Below are positions 26,395 through 35,377 of a stretch of DNA of 64,000 nt, in pieces. Source of the stretch: Enhydrobacter sp. GTDB lineage: Bacteria > Pseudomonadota > Alphaproteobacteria > Reyranellales > Reyranellaceae. The DNA lies in NCBI RefSeq assembly GCF_030246845.1, contig NZ_CP126889.1, positions 4,025,001 through 4,089,000 on the forward strand, given 5' to 3'. Within the stretch, counting starts at the first letter, position 1, and every line of letters starts with the position of its first letter. The position numbers and the translations under genes are program-made. Below the pieces are notes generated by a model, which did not search any database, was not told the origin of the DNA, and saw only the letters and a program-made list of their open reading frames with translations.

Positions 26395-27396
26395 ATGCGC
26401 GCTTCGGTCGAAGTGACCCGACCGTTGCCCGGTGCGGCGTTCGGTGCGGTCGCGCGCCTTGCGCGGCCGCTTGCGGCCGGGATGCCCGACGGCTTGCCTC
26501 AGCTTCTCGCCGAAGCCGGCGGCCTGCTGCTCATTCCCGGAGCGGGCGAAGTCGGCCGCACGCCGGAGCTGCTGGTGCAGCTCAGCCGACTGTTCGGCCC
26601 GGAGGTCGAGGACTACCGGTTTCTGCCCACCGGCCGCGCCATGGTGCACGAGACGCAGCCGGAAATCTTCCTGGTCACGAACACCGTGGCGGGCGCGCGA
26701 CCGCCACCGGCTCGGCCCGAGCCGCCATTGACGGCCGATGGATTGCTGCCGGTGCAATACCCGCACCGCAAGGGCTGGCATACAGATCAGAGCTATCGTC
26801 GGCCGCCGCCGGACATCTCGCTGTTCTATGCCGTGATGCCGGCGGACAGGAGCCGCGGGCAGACTCTCTTCGCCAGCGGCATCCTCGCCTACGAGGCCTT
26901 GCCGGCCCGCCTCAAGGAGAGGGTCGAGACGCTGCAAGGGCTGCATGCGCGGCCGGGCACCGGGCGTGGCCGCAAGGACGCGCTGGCCGGCAAGCTGCCC
27001 GGGCCGTTCGCGCCACACGAGCGCTCCCAGCCGCAACCGGTTGTCCGCGTTCATCCGGTCACCGGCCAGCGGGCGCTCTATCTCTGTGAATATGGCCAGA
27101 TGGATTGGTTCGAGGGACCGTTTGTCGGCATGCAGGCCGGCCCGCATGGCGACGGTGCCGCGCTGCTGGACGAGCTCATGAGCCACTACACGAGACCGGA
27201 ATTCGTCTACGTCCATGAATGGACGGCGGGCGATCTCCTGGTCTGGGACAATCGCTGCCTGATCCATGCCGCCACCTGGTACGACGCCGACAGGGAGCAG
27301 CGGCTGATGTGGCGCACGACGGTGCGCGGCAATCCCGGAGCGCTCTATGCCGGCGAGCGGCGGAGCTGGATTCCGCAGGAGGCGGCGTCCGCCTAA
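26395..27396 (+). CDS. TauD/TfdA-family Fe(II)/2-oxoglutarate dioxygenase
   Basis: Likely non-heme iron oxygenase, 333 aa. The proximal iron ligands are in GWHTDQSYRRPPPD (HxD, about residues 125-127); the distal histidine is in DNRCLIHAATWYD and the 2-oxoglutarate-binding arginine is in RLMWRTTV. ATG 26395 follows AAGGAGAAAGAGAG. The frame is open further upstream but overlaps the preceding gene. Members hydroxylate taurine, chlorinated aromatics or gamma-butyrobetaine; the substrate is unknown. Its stop codon overlaps that of the convergent permease gene by two bases. Confidence 0.85.
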   Translation: MRASVEVTRPLPGAAFGAVARLARPLAAGMPDGLPQLLAEAGGLLLIPGAGEVGRTPELLVQLSRLFGPEVEDYRFLPTGRAMVHETQPEIFLVTNTVAGARPPPARPEPPLTADGLLPVQYPHRKGWHTDQSYRRPPPDISLFYAVMPADRSRGQTLFASGILAYEALPARLKERVETLQGLHARPGTGRGRKDALAGKLPGPFAPHERSQPQPVVRVHPVTGQRALYLCEYGQMDWFEGPFVGMQAGPHGDGAALLDELMSHYTRPEFVYVHEWTAGDLLVWDNRCLIHAATWYDADREQRLMWRTTVRGNPGALYAGERRSWIPQEAASA

Positions 27397-28298
27397 AGAC
27401 GCCGCTCGCTGCGCGGGTCGAGGGCTTCCTGCAGGCCGTCGCCCAGGAAATTGAAGGCAATCACCGTCAGGAAGATCATGACGCCCGGCAGAAGCGCCAG
27501 CAGCGGCGCCTGGCGCAAAAGGTCCTGCGCGCCGGTCAGCATGTTGCCCCAGCTAGCCGCCGGCGGCTGCGTGCCGAGGCCGAGAAAGGACAGGGTCGAT
27601 TCGAGCAGGATCAGGCTGCCGATCGACATGGTGGTCGCGACCACCAACGAGCCGGCCGCATTGGGCAGGATGTGGCGGAACATGATGCGGACGGGGGATG
27701 CGCCCAGCGCCCGCGCCGCCCGCGCGAAGTCGCGTGTCTTGAGCGAGAGCGTCTCGGCGCGGACCAGCCGAGCCGCGGTCGTCCAGCCGGTGAGCGCGAC
27801 GATGACGACCAGGCGATAGAGCGAGAAGGTCTCCGACTGCGCGATCTCCGGGGGAATGCCGAGCTTGCGCGGGTCGATGGCCGCCAGGACGATCAGGAGT
27901 GGCAGCAGCGGAAGCGCGATCACGCCGTCGGTGAGGCGCATCAGGAGGCCGTCGAGGCGTCCGCCGAGATAGCCCGCGACGACGCCGATCGCAGCCCCCA
28001 GGACAGCCGAAAGGATGGCACCGGCGAAGCCCACCAGCAGTGAGATGCGACCGCCGTCCAGCAGACGCTGGAAGAGATCGCGACCCAGCTCGTCCGTGCC
28101 GAGCCAGTGACGGGCGGAGGGTGGCTGGAGCCGGCTGAAAAGATCGGTCATGGCGGGATCGACGCCACGCAGCCGTGCGATCAGGGGTGCGGCCAGCGCC
28201 AGCACGAGCAGGACGACAAGGAAGCCGATGGAAAGCTCGGCCAGGCGGTGGCGCAGCAACCGGCGCCAGACGAGGAGCGTGGGACCGGCGGCGATCAC
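27393..28298 (-). CDS. Peptide-type ABC transporter permease (DppC-like), second system
   Basis: Permease of 301 aa with a GTG start overlapping the previous permease by four bases. It contains LGTDELGRDLFQRLLDGGR and the coupling region RDFARAARALGASPVRI followed by FRHILPN, plus ESTLSFLGLGTQPP. It is the promoter-distal gene of a three-gene set with the binding protein at 29280 and the permease at 28295. Confidence 0.9.
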   Translation of the reverse strand: MIAAGPTLLVWRRLLRHRLAELSIGFLVVLLVLALAAPLIARLRGVDPAMTDLFSRLQPPSARHWLGTDELGRDLFQRLLDGGRISLLVGFAGAILSAVLGAAIGVVAGYLGGRLDGLLMRLTDGVIALPLLPLLIVLAAIDPRKLGIPPEIAQSETFSLYRLVVIVALTGWTTAARLVRAETLSLKTRDFARAARALGASPVRIMFRHILPNAAGSLVVATTMSIGSLILLESTLSFLGLGTQPPAASWGNMLTGAQDLLRQAPLLALLPGVMIFLTVIAFNFLGDGLQEALDPRSERRL

Positions 28299-29275
28299 GG
28301 CGCGCGGCCCGAGAGCGAGACGCGTGGATCGATCCAGGCCAGCAGGAGGTCGGCCAGCAGGTTGCCGGCGACGGTGGCAAACGTTGCGATCAACAGTCCG
28401 ACGAGGGCGAGATTATAGTCGTTGTCCAGGATCGCCTGGTAGATCGTCTTGCCCATGCCGGGCCAGGCGAACATGGTCTCGGTGATCAGGGCGCCGGAGA
28501 ACAGCGCGCCGAAGGAAAGGGCCAGAACGGTGAGCACCGGGGCAAGCGCGTTGACGAAGGCATGGCCCAGCAGCACCCGCCGCTCGGACGCGCCCTTGGC
28601 GCGCGCGGTGCGGACGTAGTCCTGGCGCAGGACCTCGATCATGGCGCCGCGCATGAAGCGGGTGTAGGTGCCGACCTGGGCCAGAGTCAGCGTGAGGACC
28701 GGGAGGATGGCGAACCGCACCTTCTGGTCGAGAGCCGCCAGCCAGCCTGTTCCCGCCCGCAACTCGGCCATTCCCCCGGCCGGCAGCCAGCCCAGCGTCA
28801 CCGCGAACAGCGTGATCAGCAGCAGGGCGAGCCAGAAGGTCGGGACGGAGATGCCGGCAAAACAGAAGAGATTGACCGTGTAGTCGGCGCTGCTGTGTGG
28901 TCGATTGGCGGCCCATATGCCTAGTGGCAGGGCGATCGCGACCGCGAGCAGGAAAGCGATGCCGGCCAGCTCGACCGTATTCAGCAGCCGGGGGCCCAGC
29001 ACGGCAAGCACCGGCTGACCGAAGGAGCGCGAATAGCCGAAGTTTCCGCTCAGCGCTTGCTGTGCCCAGGCGAGGTAGCGTTCGGTCAGGGGCTTGTCGA
29101 TGCCATAGACGGCGCGCAGTCGCGCCGCATCGGCGCTGGTCATCCTGGGATCGCCGGAAATCATGAGATCGATCGGATCGCCCGGCATCAGCCCGATCAG
29201 CAGGTACACGACCACGCTCATGATCGCGAGTGTCACCACGATCTCGACGGCGCGGAAGGCAAGGTAACGGCCCAC
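28295..29275 (-). CDS. Peptide-type ABC transporter permease (DppB-like), second system
   Basis: Permease of 326 aa, GTG start four bases after the binding-protein gene. The N-terminus MGRYLAFRAVEIVVTLAIMS, the loop LMPGDPIDLMISGDPRM, the coupling block EVLRQDYVRTARAKGAS and TETMFAWPGMGKT are typical of OppB/DppB proteins. No ATPase genes accompany this system in the window. Confidence 0.9.
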   Translation of the reverse strand: MGRYLAFRAVEIVVTLAIMSVVVYLLIGLMPGDPIDLMISGDPRMTSADAARLRAVYGIDKPLTERYLAWAQQALSGNFGYSRSFGQPVLAVLGPRLLNTVELAGIAFLLAVAIALPLGIWAANRPHSSADYTVNLFCFAGISVPTFWLALLLITLFAVTLGWLPAGGMAELRAGTGWLAALDQKVRFAILPVLTLTLAQVGTYTRFMRGAMIEVLRQDYVRTARAKGASERRVLLGHAFVNALAPVLTVLALSFGALFSGALITETMFAWPGMGKTIYQAILDNDYNLALVGLLIATFATVAGNLLADLLLAWIDPRVSLSGRAP

Positions 29276-29279
29276 GCCG

Positions 29280-30938
29280 CTATCCCTCCCAGCGCCATTG
29301 CTCGACCCACAAGGTCGAGCTGTTGAGCTGTCCGGTCGGACGGACGCCCTTGAGTTGCCTGGGGATCACGAAAGGATCGACGCGGAAGTAGAGCGGCAGG
29401 ACGGGCAGGTCGTCGGCATACAAGCGCTCGATCTGCGCGAACAGCGTGCGTCGCTTGTCCGGGTCGAGCTCGCGCTCCGCACCGTCGAGGGCCTTGTCCA
29501 TGACCGGATTGGCATAGCCGGGATAATTCTGCCCGCTCCAGCCGTTCTTTTCGGTCGGGATCTCGTCGGAATGCAGGGTCGAGCGCGGCACCCCTTCGGG
29601 CTGTTGCACCCAGGCATACATGGCAAGACCCGTGAACCTGCGATGGTTCAGCGTATCGGAAAAGATACGCGGCGGGAGCGCCTTGATACGAAGCTCGATG
29701 CCGACTCGGCGGAGCTCGCTCTGGATCACCTGGGCGATCTGCTCGCGCACGCGGCTGCCCGCGGTGGTGATGAGCTCGATCGAGAACGGCCGACCACCGC
29801 GGTCGACACGCACACCGTTCGCCATGATGGCGAAGCCCGCTTCGTCGAGGAGGCGGCGCGCGGCGGCCGGATCGTAGCCGTAGTGCCGGGCGGCGGGGCT
29901 GTACATGGGATCGAGGGGGCTGACGTCGCTGTCGGCGACCGGTTGCTTGCCCTCGAACAGCTTGTCGGAAATGGCCTGGCGGTCGATCGCCATCAGGATC
30001 GCGCGGCGCACGCGCCGATCCGCCAGGAGCGGATTGTCGAGATTGACGTCGATGTGCTCGTAGAACAGGCTGGGCTTGTAGATGACTTCGTATCTGGTCT
30101 TGTATCGTTTCTCGATCGCCAATGCCTGCTCGAGCGAGAGGCCAAGCTCTCCCGGCACATAGTCCACGTTGCCGGACAGGAGGTTGGCCTCGAGCGCCGA
30201 GCTGTTCTCGATGAACTTGAAGACAATCCTCTTGAAATAGGGCGTCTTTCCCGTCCAGTGCGCGTTCCGCTCGAGCGCGATGCGGCTGCCCGGCACCAGC
30301 TCGCTGACGCGATAGGGACCGAAAGCGAGGCCCGGATTGGTGGGATCGGTGTCGTAGGCGGTGCGCTTGCGATACTCGGCCGGGCTGGCGTCGAAGATCG
30401 GCTTTTCGATATGCGTCGGCACGACGACGAGACCGATATCGTTGTAGTCGAAAGTGACCCGATCGACCGTTGCGGTGAAACGGCGGTCGTCCTTGATATC
30501 GAGCTTCAGGATCCGTTTGTAGCCCTCGGCCGAAGCTACCCCTGACAGAGGATGCTTGCCGACCTCGAGGGTGAAGGCGACGTCCCTGGTCGTGACCGGA
30601 ACGCCGTCGCCCCAGGCAAGCGGCCTGATCTCGACATCGATCTCCATACCCTGCCGGCCGTCCGGCAGCTTGATCGTCCGCGCCGTCCCGTCCTTGAGGC
30701 TGGGCAGCCGCGTGCAGGCGAGGCACACGAGCTTCCAGTCGGCGTCGTAGGCCGTGAACGGCCGCAAGGTCATGCCCTGGATCAGGGTCCTGGCCAACAT
30801 CGAGCTGATGAGCGGGTTCATCGTGCCCGGCGCCTGGGTGGTCCCGAGGACCAGATCCTCCTTGCTTGCGGCGCGGGCCGCAACGGCAGCCATGGAAGAG
30901 GAAAGCGCAAGTCCAACGAGGGCGCGACGACCGAACAT
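29280..30938 (-). CDS. Peptide-type ABC transporter substrate-binding protein, second system
   Basis: Family-5 periplasmic binding protein, 552 aa from ATG 30938. The leader MFGRRALVGLALSSSMAAVA ends near ARA before ASKEDLVLGTTQAPGTMNP. Internal blocks include RPLAWGDGVPVTTRDVAFT, NPLLADRRVRRAILMAIDR and the late RVDPFVIPRQLKG. A TTG at 30974 gives a 12-residue longer version. It heads an SBP-permease-permease operon that lacks ATPases here, so energy must come from an ATPase encoded elsewhere, possibly DppDF at 22101-24168. The substrate is unknown. Confidence 0.85.
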   Translation of the reverse strand: MFGRRALVGLALSSSMAAVAARAASKEDLVLGTTQAPGTMNPLISSMLARTLIQGMTLRPFTAYDADWKLVCLACTRLPSLKDGTARTIKLPDGRQGMEIDVEIRPLAWGDGVPVTTRDVAFTLEVGKHPLSGVASAEGYKRILKLDIKDDRRFTATVDRVTFDYNDIGLVVVPTHIEKPIFDASPAEYRKRTAYDTDPTNPGLAFGPYRVSELVPGSRIALERNAHWTGKTPYFKRIVFKFIENSSALEANLLSGNVDYVPGELGLSLEQALAIEKRYKTRYEVIYKPSLFYEHIDVNLDNPLLADRRVRRAILMAIDRQAISDKLFEGKQPVADSDVSPLDPMYSPAARHYGYDPAAARRLLDEAGFAIMANGVRVDRGGRPFSIELITTAGSRVREQIAQVIQSELRRVGIELRIKALPPRIFSDTLNHRRFTGLAMYAWVQQPEGVPRSTLHSDEIPTEKNGWSGQNYPGYANPVMDKALDGAERELDPDKRRTLFAQIERLYADDLPVLPLYFRVDPFVIPRQLKGVRPTGQLNSSTLWVEQWRWEG

Positions 30939-31034
30939 CCGCGCCAAGCTCGCATTGGCGGCGGCGGACCTCAAGCGGGGCGCGCGCTTTCGCCTGGTGC
31001 CGGACGATCAGGCGTCCTGCGCGTTGGCGGGATG

Positions 31035-31823
31035 CTAGCGGCCGAGGCCACTCGGCCGCGATGTCGGCGGACGGCCGCCGTGGCTCGCCGACCATTGCTC
31101 CGGTGCTTCGAGGAAGGCCCTGGTCTCCGCGAGCCCCTTCTCATCGAAGTACTTGTGCTTCTGCGCCGCTTCCAGCGCATCCCACCAGGTGGCCAGTGCA
31201 TGCAGCTTGACGCCGGCCACGGCCAGCGTCTCGATGCTCTGCGGGAAGATGCCGTAGTGGAAGATCACGAAGCAGTCCGTGACCTTGGCCTCGGCCTTCT
31301 TGAGCGCGTCGATGAAGACGAGCTTGCTGCCGCCATCGGTCGCCAGATCCTCGACCAGAAGCACACGCTTGCCAGGCTTCAGGTCGCCCTCGATCTGCGC
31401 CATGCGGCCGAAGCCCTTGGGCTGCTTGCGGACATAGATCATGGGCTTCTTGGCCAATGCTGCCAGGAAGGCGGCAAAGGGGATGCCCGCGGTCTCACCG
31501 CCTGCCACGACGTCGATCTTGTTCCAGCCGATCGCCTTGGCGATGGCCTTCAGCGCATAGCCCATGATCTTGGCTCGCGCCTCGGGATAGGAAATCAGCT
31601 TGCGGCAATCGATATAGACCGGGCTCGCGCGGCCCGACGTGAAGATGTAGGGGTTGTCCGGCCGGCAGTGGATCGCTTCGATGTCCAGCAGCAGCCGGGC
31701 GGTCTCCCGGGCCTCCGCAGTGCCTGTGGAACGTGCCGAATTTGCTTTCCCGTTCAAGGCTCTAGCACTCGATTTGGCGGCCGATGGAGCGGGCGCCGAG
31801 ATGGTCTTCCTCTTCGTCGCCAT
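31035..31823 (-). CDS. pyrE: Orotate phosphoribosyltransferase (PyrE-like)
   Basis: 262 aa. Forms orotidine monophosphate from orotate and PRPP in pyrimidine synthesis. Substrate-site motifs: YIFTSGRASPVYIDCRK, DVVAGGETAGIPFAA, the PRPP-binding lysines around YVRKQPKGFG, and VLLVEDLATDGGSK. The N-terminal 35 residues are low-complexity and basic and may not be structured. ATG 31823 follows GGGGGGAGCAAG; the long upstream frame runs into the divergent membrane-protein gene and is rejected. Related transferases exist, but the ordered motifs favour orotate. Confidence 0.85.
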   Translation of the reverse strand: MATKRKTISAPAPSAAKSSARALNGKANSARSTGTAEARETARLLLDIEAIHCRPDNPYIFTSGRASPVYIDCRKLISYPEARAKIMGYALKAIAKAIGWNKIDVVAGGETAGIPFAAFLAALAKKPMIYVRKQPKGFGRMAQIEGDLKPGKRVLLVEDLATDGGSKLVFIDALKKAEAKVTDCFVIFHYGIFPQSIETLAVAGVKLHALATWWDALEAAQKHKYFDEKGLAETRAFLEAPEQWSASHGGRPPTSRPSGLGR

Positions 31824-31980
31824 GCTGCTTGCTCCCCCCGCCGCTTGCGACAAAATGACGGCCGTGTGTTTAGCGTTCATCCACAGGACCGGCAAGGGCA
31901 GCGACGGTCGGACGCGCGTTCGTGGCAGTGGGCATTGGTTGGTTTCTGATAAGGACTTATCTCTATCGTCGAGGATTCCG

Positions 31981-32655
31981 ATGATGAGGCATCCCGTTCC
32001 CGGGTCGCGCCTTGGCCGAGTGCTCATGGCCCGGCGTCGGCTGCTGGCGTCGGTGGGGGCGGGCCTCCTGCTGTTCGCGCTGCTGCCCGAATCCCTGAGG
32101 CTGATTACCCGGCTCCTGATGGCCTGGGACCTGACGGCGGCCATCTATCTCGGCGTCGCTTTCGTGATGGTCGCCCGATCGAATGTCGAGACCTGCCATC
32201 GCCACGCAGCCCTCTACGACGAGAGCGACTGGGCGATCGTCATGATCGTGGTCGGGAGCGCGGCAGCGAGCTTTGCCGCGATCTTTGCCGAGCTTGCCGT
32301 CCTCAGGTCTGCCCACGCCACGCCGTGGGCCAGCCTGTTCGTCACAGCAGCAACCGTCATCCTCTCCTGGACCTTCACCCACGTGGTCTTCGCCTTGCAC
32401 TATGCGAACCTCTACTACCGTCCCGGCGAGACCGGCTCGTCGGGCGGGCTGAGATTTCCCGGCGATCGGCCGCCGGACTACCGCGACTTCCTCTACTATG
32501 CCTTCGTCATTGGCTGCGCGGCCCAGACAGGCGACGTCGACACGATCTCACATGCCATGCGGCGGGTAAGCCTTTGTCATGGCATCGTGGCTTTCGTCTT
32601 CAACACCGCCATCCTGGCGCTCTCGATCAACGTCGGAGCGAGCCTGCTCTCGTGA
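31981..32655 (+). CDS. DUF1345-family membrane protein
   Basis: Predicted inner-membrane protein of 224 aa (ATG 31981; ATG 31984 is possible). About five hydrophobic segments are visible, with the loop HRHAALYDESDWAIVMIVV and the motif ALHYANLYYRP that mark DUF1345 proteins. The function is unknown for the family. The gene is divergent from pyrE across 157 bp that contain a short GATAAG/CTTATC dyad. It precedes the GTPase module by 121 bp but is probably a separate unit. Confidence 0.72.
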   Translation: MMRHPVPGSRLGRVLMARRRLLASVGAGLLLFALLPESLRLITRLLMAWDLTAAIYLGVAFVMVARSNVETCHRHAALYDESDWAIVMIVVGSAAASFAAIFAELAVLRSAHATPWASLFVTAATVILSWTFTHVVFALHYANLYYRPGETGSSGGLRFPGDRPPDYRDFLYYAFVIGCAAQTGDVDTISHAMRRVSLCHGIVAFVFNTAILALSINVGASLLS

Positions 32656-32776
32656 CGTGTCCGTTGCACCTCGACCTGCCGCCGGCGTGATCGCTCACGC
32701 CCAGTTCATCGAGCAAGCGACTGGCCAACCGGTCGTTCGGGGGCCTACAATGACGACAGAGATATGGGAGGGGGAC

Positions 32777-33418
32777 ATGGCAGAAAAGCAGAAATCCGAT
32801 GCTGGGTCGCCGGGCGCCACCATCGCCGTCGCGCCGGCCGGCAATGGTCTCACCGCGGGGCCCGATGTCGTGGGCGTGGACAAGATCCGCGACCTGCTGT
32901 TTGGCAATCAGATGCAGGACTACGACCGCCGCTTCTCCAAGCTCGAGGAACGGTTCCAGCAGCGGTTCAAGGAAATCGAGTCGGAGACGGCGCGCAATCT
33001 GAGCGCTCATGATACGAACGCGAAAAAGCAGGTCGATTCTTTGGCAAGCCAGCTTCGGGAAGAAAAAGACCTGCGCGCCGATGCCGACAAGGAGATCGAG
33101 CGATCGTTGCGCGAGCAGAACCAGGCGCTGGAGAAGCGGCTGCGCACGATGTCGGACCAGTTGAGCCAGCTCGAGCGCGACTTCGCCGACCGCCTGACAC
33201 GGGAGGTGCAGACGCTGCGTGACGAGATCAAGCAGCGCAACGAGGACGTCCATCGCACGATAGAGAAGATGTTCGCAGAGCTCTCGAACGTAAAAACAGA
33301 TCGGAACCTGCTGGCCGGACTCTTCGTGGAAGTGGCCAAGTGCCTGAATCTGGACAATGGTACGAAGAGCGCAGGCAAGGGCGCCGGCGAGGCGTCGCGC
33401 GGCTGGCCGGCCGGCTGA
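32777..33418 (+). CDS. Coiled-coil cytoplasmic protein, first gene of GTPase module
   Basis: 213 aa, no signal peptide or membrane span. After an acidic N-terminal segment, DKIRDLLFGNQMQDYDRRFS starts a long charged heptad-rich coiled coil (about residues 45-180). The C-terminus is Gly/Ala-rich. ATG 32777 follows GGGAGGGGG; a weaker ATG at 32750 is in frame. It is 12 bp before the OmpA-domain membrane gene and shares its orientation, so it probably assembles with that protein or the GTPase. No family is named with confidence; a scaffold or effector role is inferred from structure and context alone. Confidence 0.75.
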   Translation: MAEKQKSDAGSPGATIAVAPAGNGLTAGPDVVGVDKIRDLLFGNQMQDYDRRFSKLEERFQQRFKEIESETARNLSAHDTNAKKQVDSLASQLREEKDLRADADKEIERSLREQNQALEKRLRTMSDQLSQLERDFADRLTREVQTLRDEIKQRNEDVHRTIEKMFAELSNVKTDRNLLAGLFVEVAKCLNLDNGTKSAGKGAGEASRGWPAG

Positions 33419-33430
33419 CCGCTTTGCGAG

Positions 33431-35377
33431 ATGAACCCCTCTGCCGCCGACAAGCTCGAGTGGCTGTTCCGTCCGCCCCCGTCCGATAGCGGGATCGACC
33501 GGAAGGCTCTGGCCGGCCTGCTGGTCGAGCTGGCGCGCACCGTCGAGCCGCGGAGTGCGCCGCCGGCCGACGTGTCGGTGCCGCTCGATCCGCGGCTCCA
33601 GGAACTGCGCCGTCTGCTGGTCGGGCACGAGATCGAGGTGCTCGGCCGGCTGCGCGAGGTGGTCGAGGATCCCGAGCAGCTCGGCGCGGCAGTGGGCCGT
33701 GTCCTGCCGACGGCGGTGGCCTCGAGCGACGCACGGCTGGGCGAGGTGCTGGCGCCGGCACTGGAGAAGGCGACAGCGAGCTCGATTCGCAACGATCCCC
33801 GCACCCTGATCGACATTCTCCAGCCGGTGATCGTTCCCGCGATCCGGAAGTCCGTCGGGGAAACGATCGACAACACCTTCCAGTCGCTGAACGAATCGCT
33901 GCGGCAAAGCCTTACCTGGCGCGGGCTGCGCTGGCGCCTGGAAGCCTGGCGGACCGGCAAGACTTTTGCCGAGGTGGTGCTCAACCACACGCTCGTCTAC
34001 CAGGTCGAGCATGTCTTCCTCATTCATAGTCACACCGGCCTGCTGATCTCGCATGTCGCAGCGGAGGACGCGGCGAGCCAGGATCCGCAGCTCGTTTCCT
34101 CGATGCTGACGGCGATCCAGGATTTCGTCCGGGATTCGTTCCAGGGGGCCGGCCAGCAAGGGGTCGACACGCTGCGGCTCGGCGACCTCCGCTTGTGGTG
34201 CGAGGCTGGAACGTTCGCGATGCTCGTCGCGGTGATCCGGGGCAACCCGCCGGAGGAGCTGCGAGGCAAGCTGCGCGATGTTCTTGGGCGTATCCATGAG
34301 GAGCGCCGCCACACGCTCGAAACCTTCGACGGCGACAGCTCCGGCCTTGGCGATATCGAGGCGCGCCTGGGCGAATGCGCGGCGCTGCGCCAGGAGGGCG
34401 CGCCCGCGTCCAGGGCCGGTTTCCCGTGGTACGTCTTTCTGCTTGCGGCGCTGCTCGTGGGAATTGCCGGGGGCGTCGGGATCTGGCGATGGGATGTCGC
34501 GCAGAAGATCGCGCAGGAGCAGGCTCGGGTAGCCGAGGAGCAGGCGCGCATCCGCGCTGCCGAAGCGGAACGCCGCGCGGCCGAGCTGCGGCGCTGGTCG
34601 GACTATGTCGACCGGCTGCGGGCCCAGCCGGGCATCGTCGTCACCGAGGCGGCCGAGCGCGACGGCAAGTTCGTGGTCGCCGGCTTGCGTGATCCGCTCG
34701 CTGCCGATCCGACGGCGATCTTACACCAGTCGGGGATCGATCCGGTCAAAGTCGTCAGCCACTGGCAGCCTTATCAGGCGCTCGAGCCTGTCTTCGTGCT
34801 GCAGCGGCTGGAGGCGTCGCTTGCGCCGCCACCCAGCGTCACGCTCTCGATCGCCGGCGACCGCATTGTCGCGAAGGGATCGGCGACACCGGTCTGGCTC
34901 GCGCGCGCGCGGATGGCGGCGCGCATGATGCCGGCCGGCGGCCCGCAGCTCGACATTTCAGGGGTGCAGGACATCGCCGAGGGCCTCTTGGGCAAGCTGC
35001 GCGACTCGATCCAGGCGCACGAGATCCGCTTCAACACCAACGAGTCGCTGCCGGCACCCGGACAGGACGCCGAGCTTGACCGGCTTGCCGCCGGGATCAA
35101 CGAGCTGACGGGGCTTGCGGCGAGCCTGCATATGATGGCGCGCATCAGGCTCACCGGCCATTCCGATGACACCGGTCCCGGAACCTACAATCTGTCGCTC
35201 AGCATTGCCCGGGCGGGCGCCGTTCTGGCATTGCTGAAAAAGCGCGGCGTCGCGGCCGACCTGATCACGATCGGCGGCGCCGGTCAGCTCGATCCGCTCA
35301 ACGCCGGTGATTCCGACAAAGCCCGGTCGATGAACCGCCGCGTCTCGGTGGCGGTCCGGCTCGAGGACGAGCCATGA
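33431..35377 (+). CDS. Inner-membrane protein with cytoplasmic putative longin/Roadblock-like region and periplasmic OmpA domain
   Basis: 648 aa in four parts. Residues 1-330 are soluble and presumably cytoplasmic; within them about 183-300 (YQVEHVFLIHSHTGLLISH, MLTAIQDFVRDSF) look like a longin/Roadblock-type alpha-beta sheet, a tentative call. One transmembrane helix (331-354, FPWYVFLLAALLVGIAGG) follows, then a short coiled coil (355-395). The periplasmic part begins with BON-like repeats (about 405-500) and ends in an OmpA/MotB-type peptidoglycan-binding domain (about 510-648; RLTGHSDDTGPGTYN and NRRVSVAVRL). Its stop overlaps the GTPase ATG. It is the plausible membrane sensor of the module. 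Confidence 0.82.
   Translation: MNPSAADKLEWLFRPPPSDSGIDRKALAGLLVELARTVEPRSAPPADVSVPLDPRLQELRRLLVGHEIEVLGRLREVVEDPEQLGAAVGRVLPTAVASSDARLGEVLAPALEKATASSIRNDPRTLIDILQPVIVPAIRKSVGETIDNTFQSLNESLRQSLTWRGLRWRLEAWRTGKTFAEVVLNHTLVYQVEHVFLIHSHTGLLISHVAAEDAASQDPQLVSSMLTAIQDFVRDSFQGAGQQGVDTLRLGDLRLWCEAGTFAMLVAVIRGNPPEELRGKLRDVLGRIHEERRHTLETFDGDSSGLGDIEARLGECAALRQEGAPASRAGFPWYVFLLAALLVGIAGGVGIWRWDVAQKIAQEQARVAEEQARIRAAEAERRAAELRRWSDYVDRLRAQPGIVVTEAAERDGKFVVAGLRDPLAADPTAILHQSGIDPVKVVSHWQPYQALEPVFVLQRLEASLAPPPSVTLSIAGDRIVAKGSATPVWLARARMAARMMPAGGPQLDISGVQDIAEGLLGKLRDSIQAHEIRFNTNESLPAPGQDAELDRLAAGINELTGLAASLHMMARIRLTGHSDDTGPGTYNLSLSIARAGAVLALLKKRGVAADLITIGGAGQLDPLNAGDSDKARSMNRRVSVAVRLEDEP

Noticed and set aside
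31948..31961. Palindromic GATAAG-GA-CTTATC between pyrE and the DUF1345 gene
   Set aside because: Too short and without a matching known operator; may occur by chance.
31824..32144. Longer pyrE start
   Set aside because: The extra 107 residues are unconserved and overlap the divergent membrane-protein gene.
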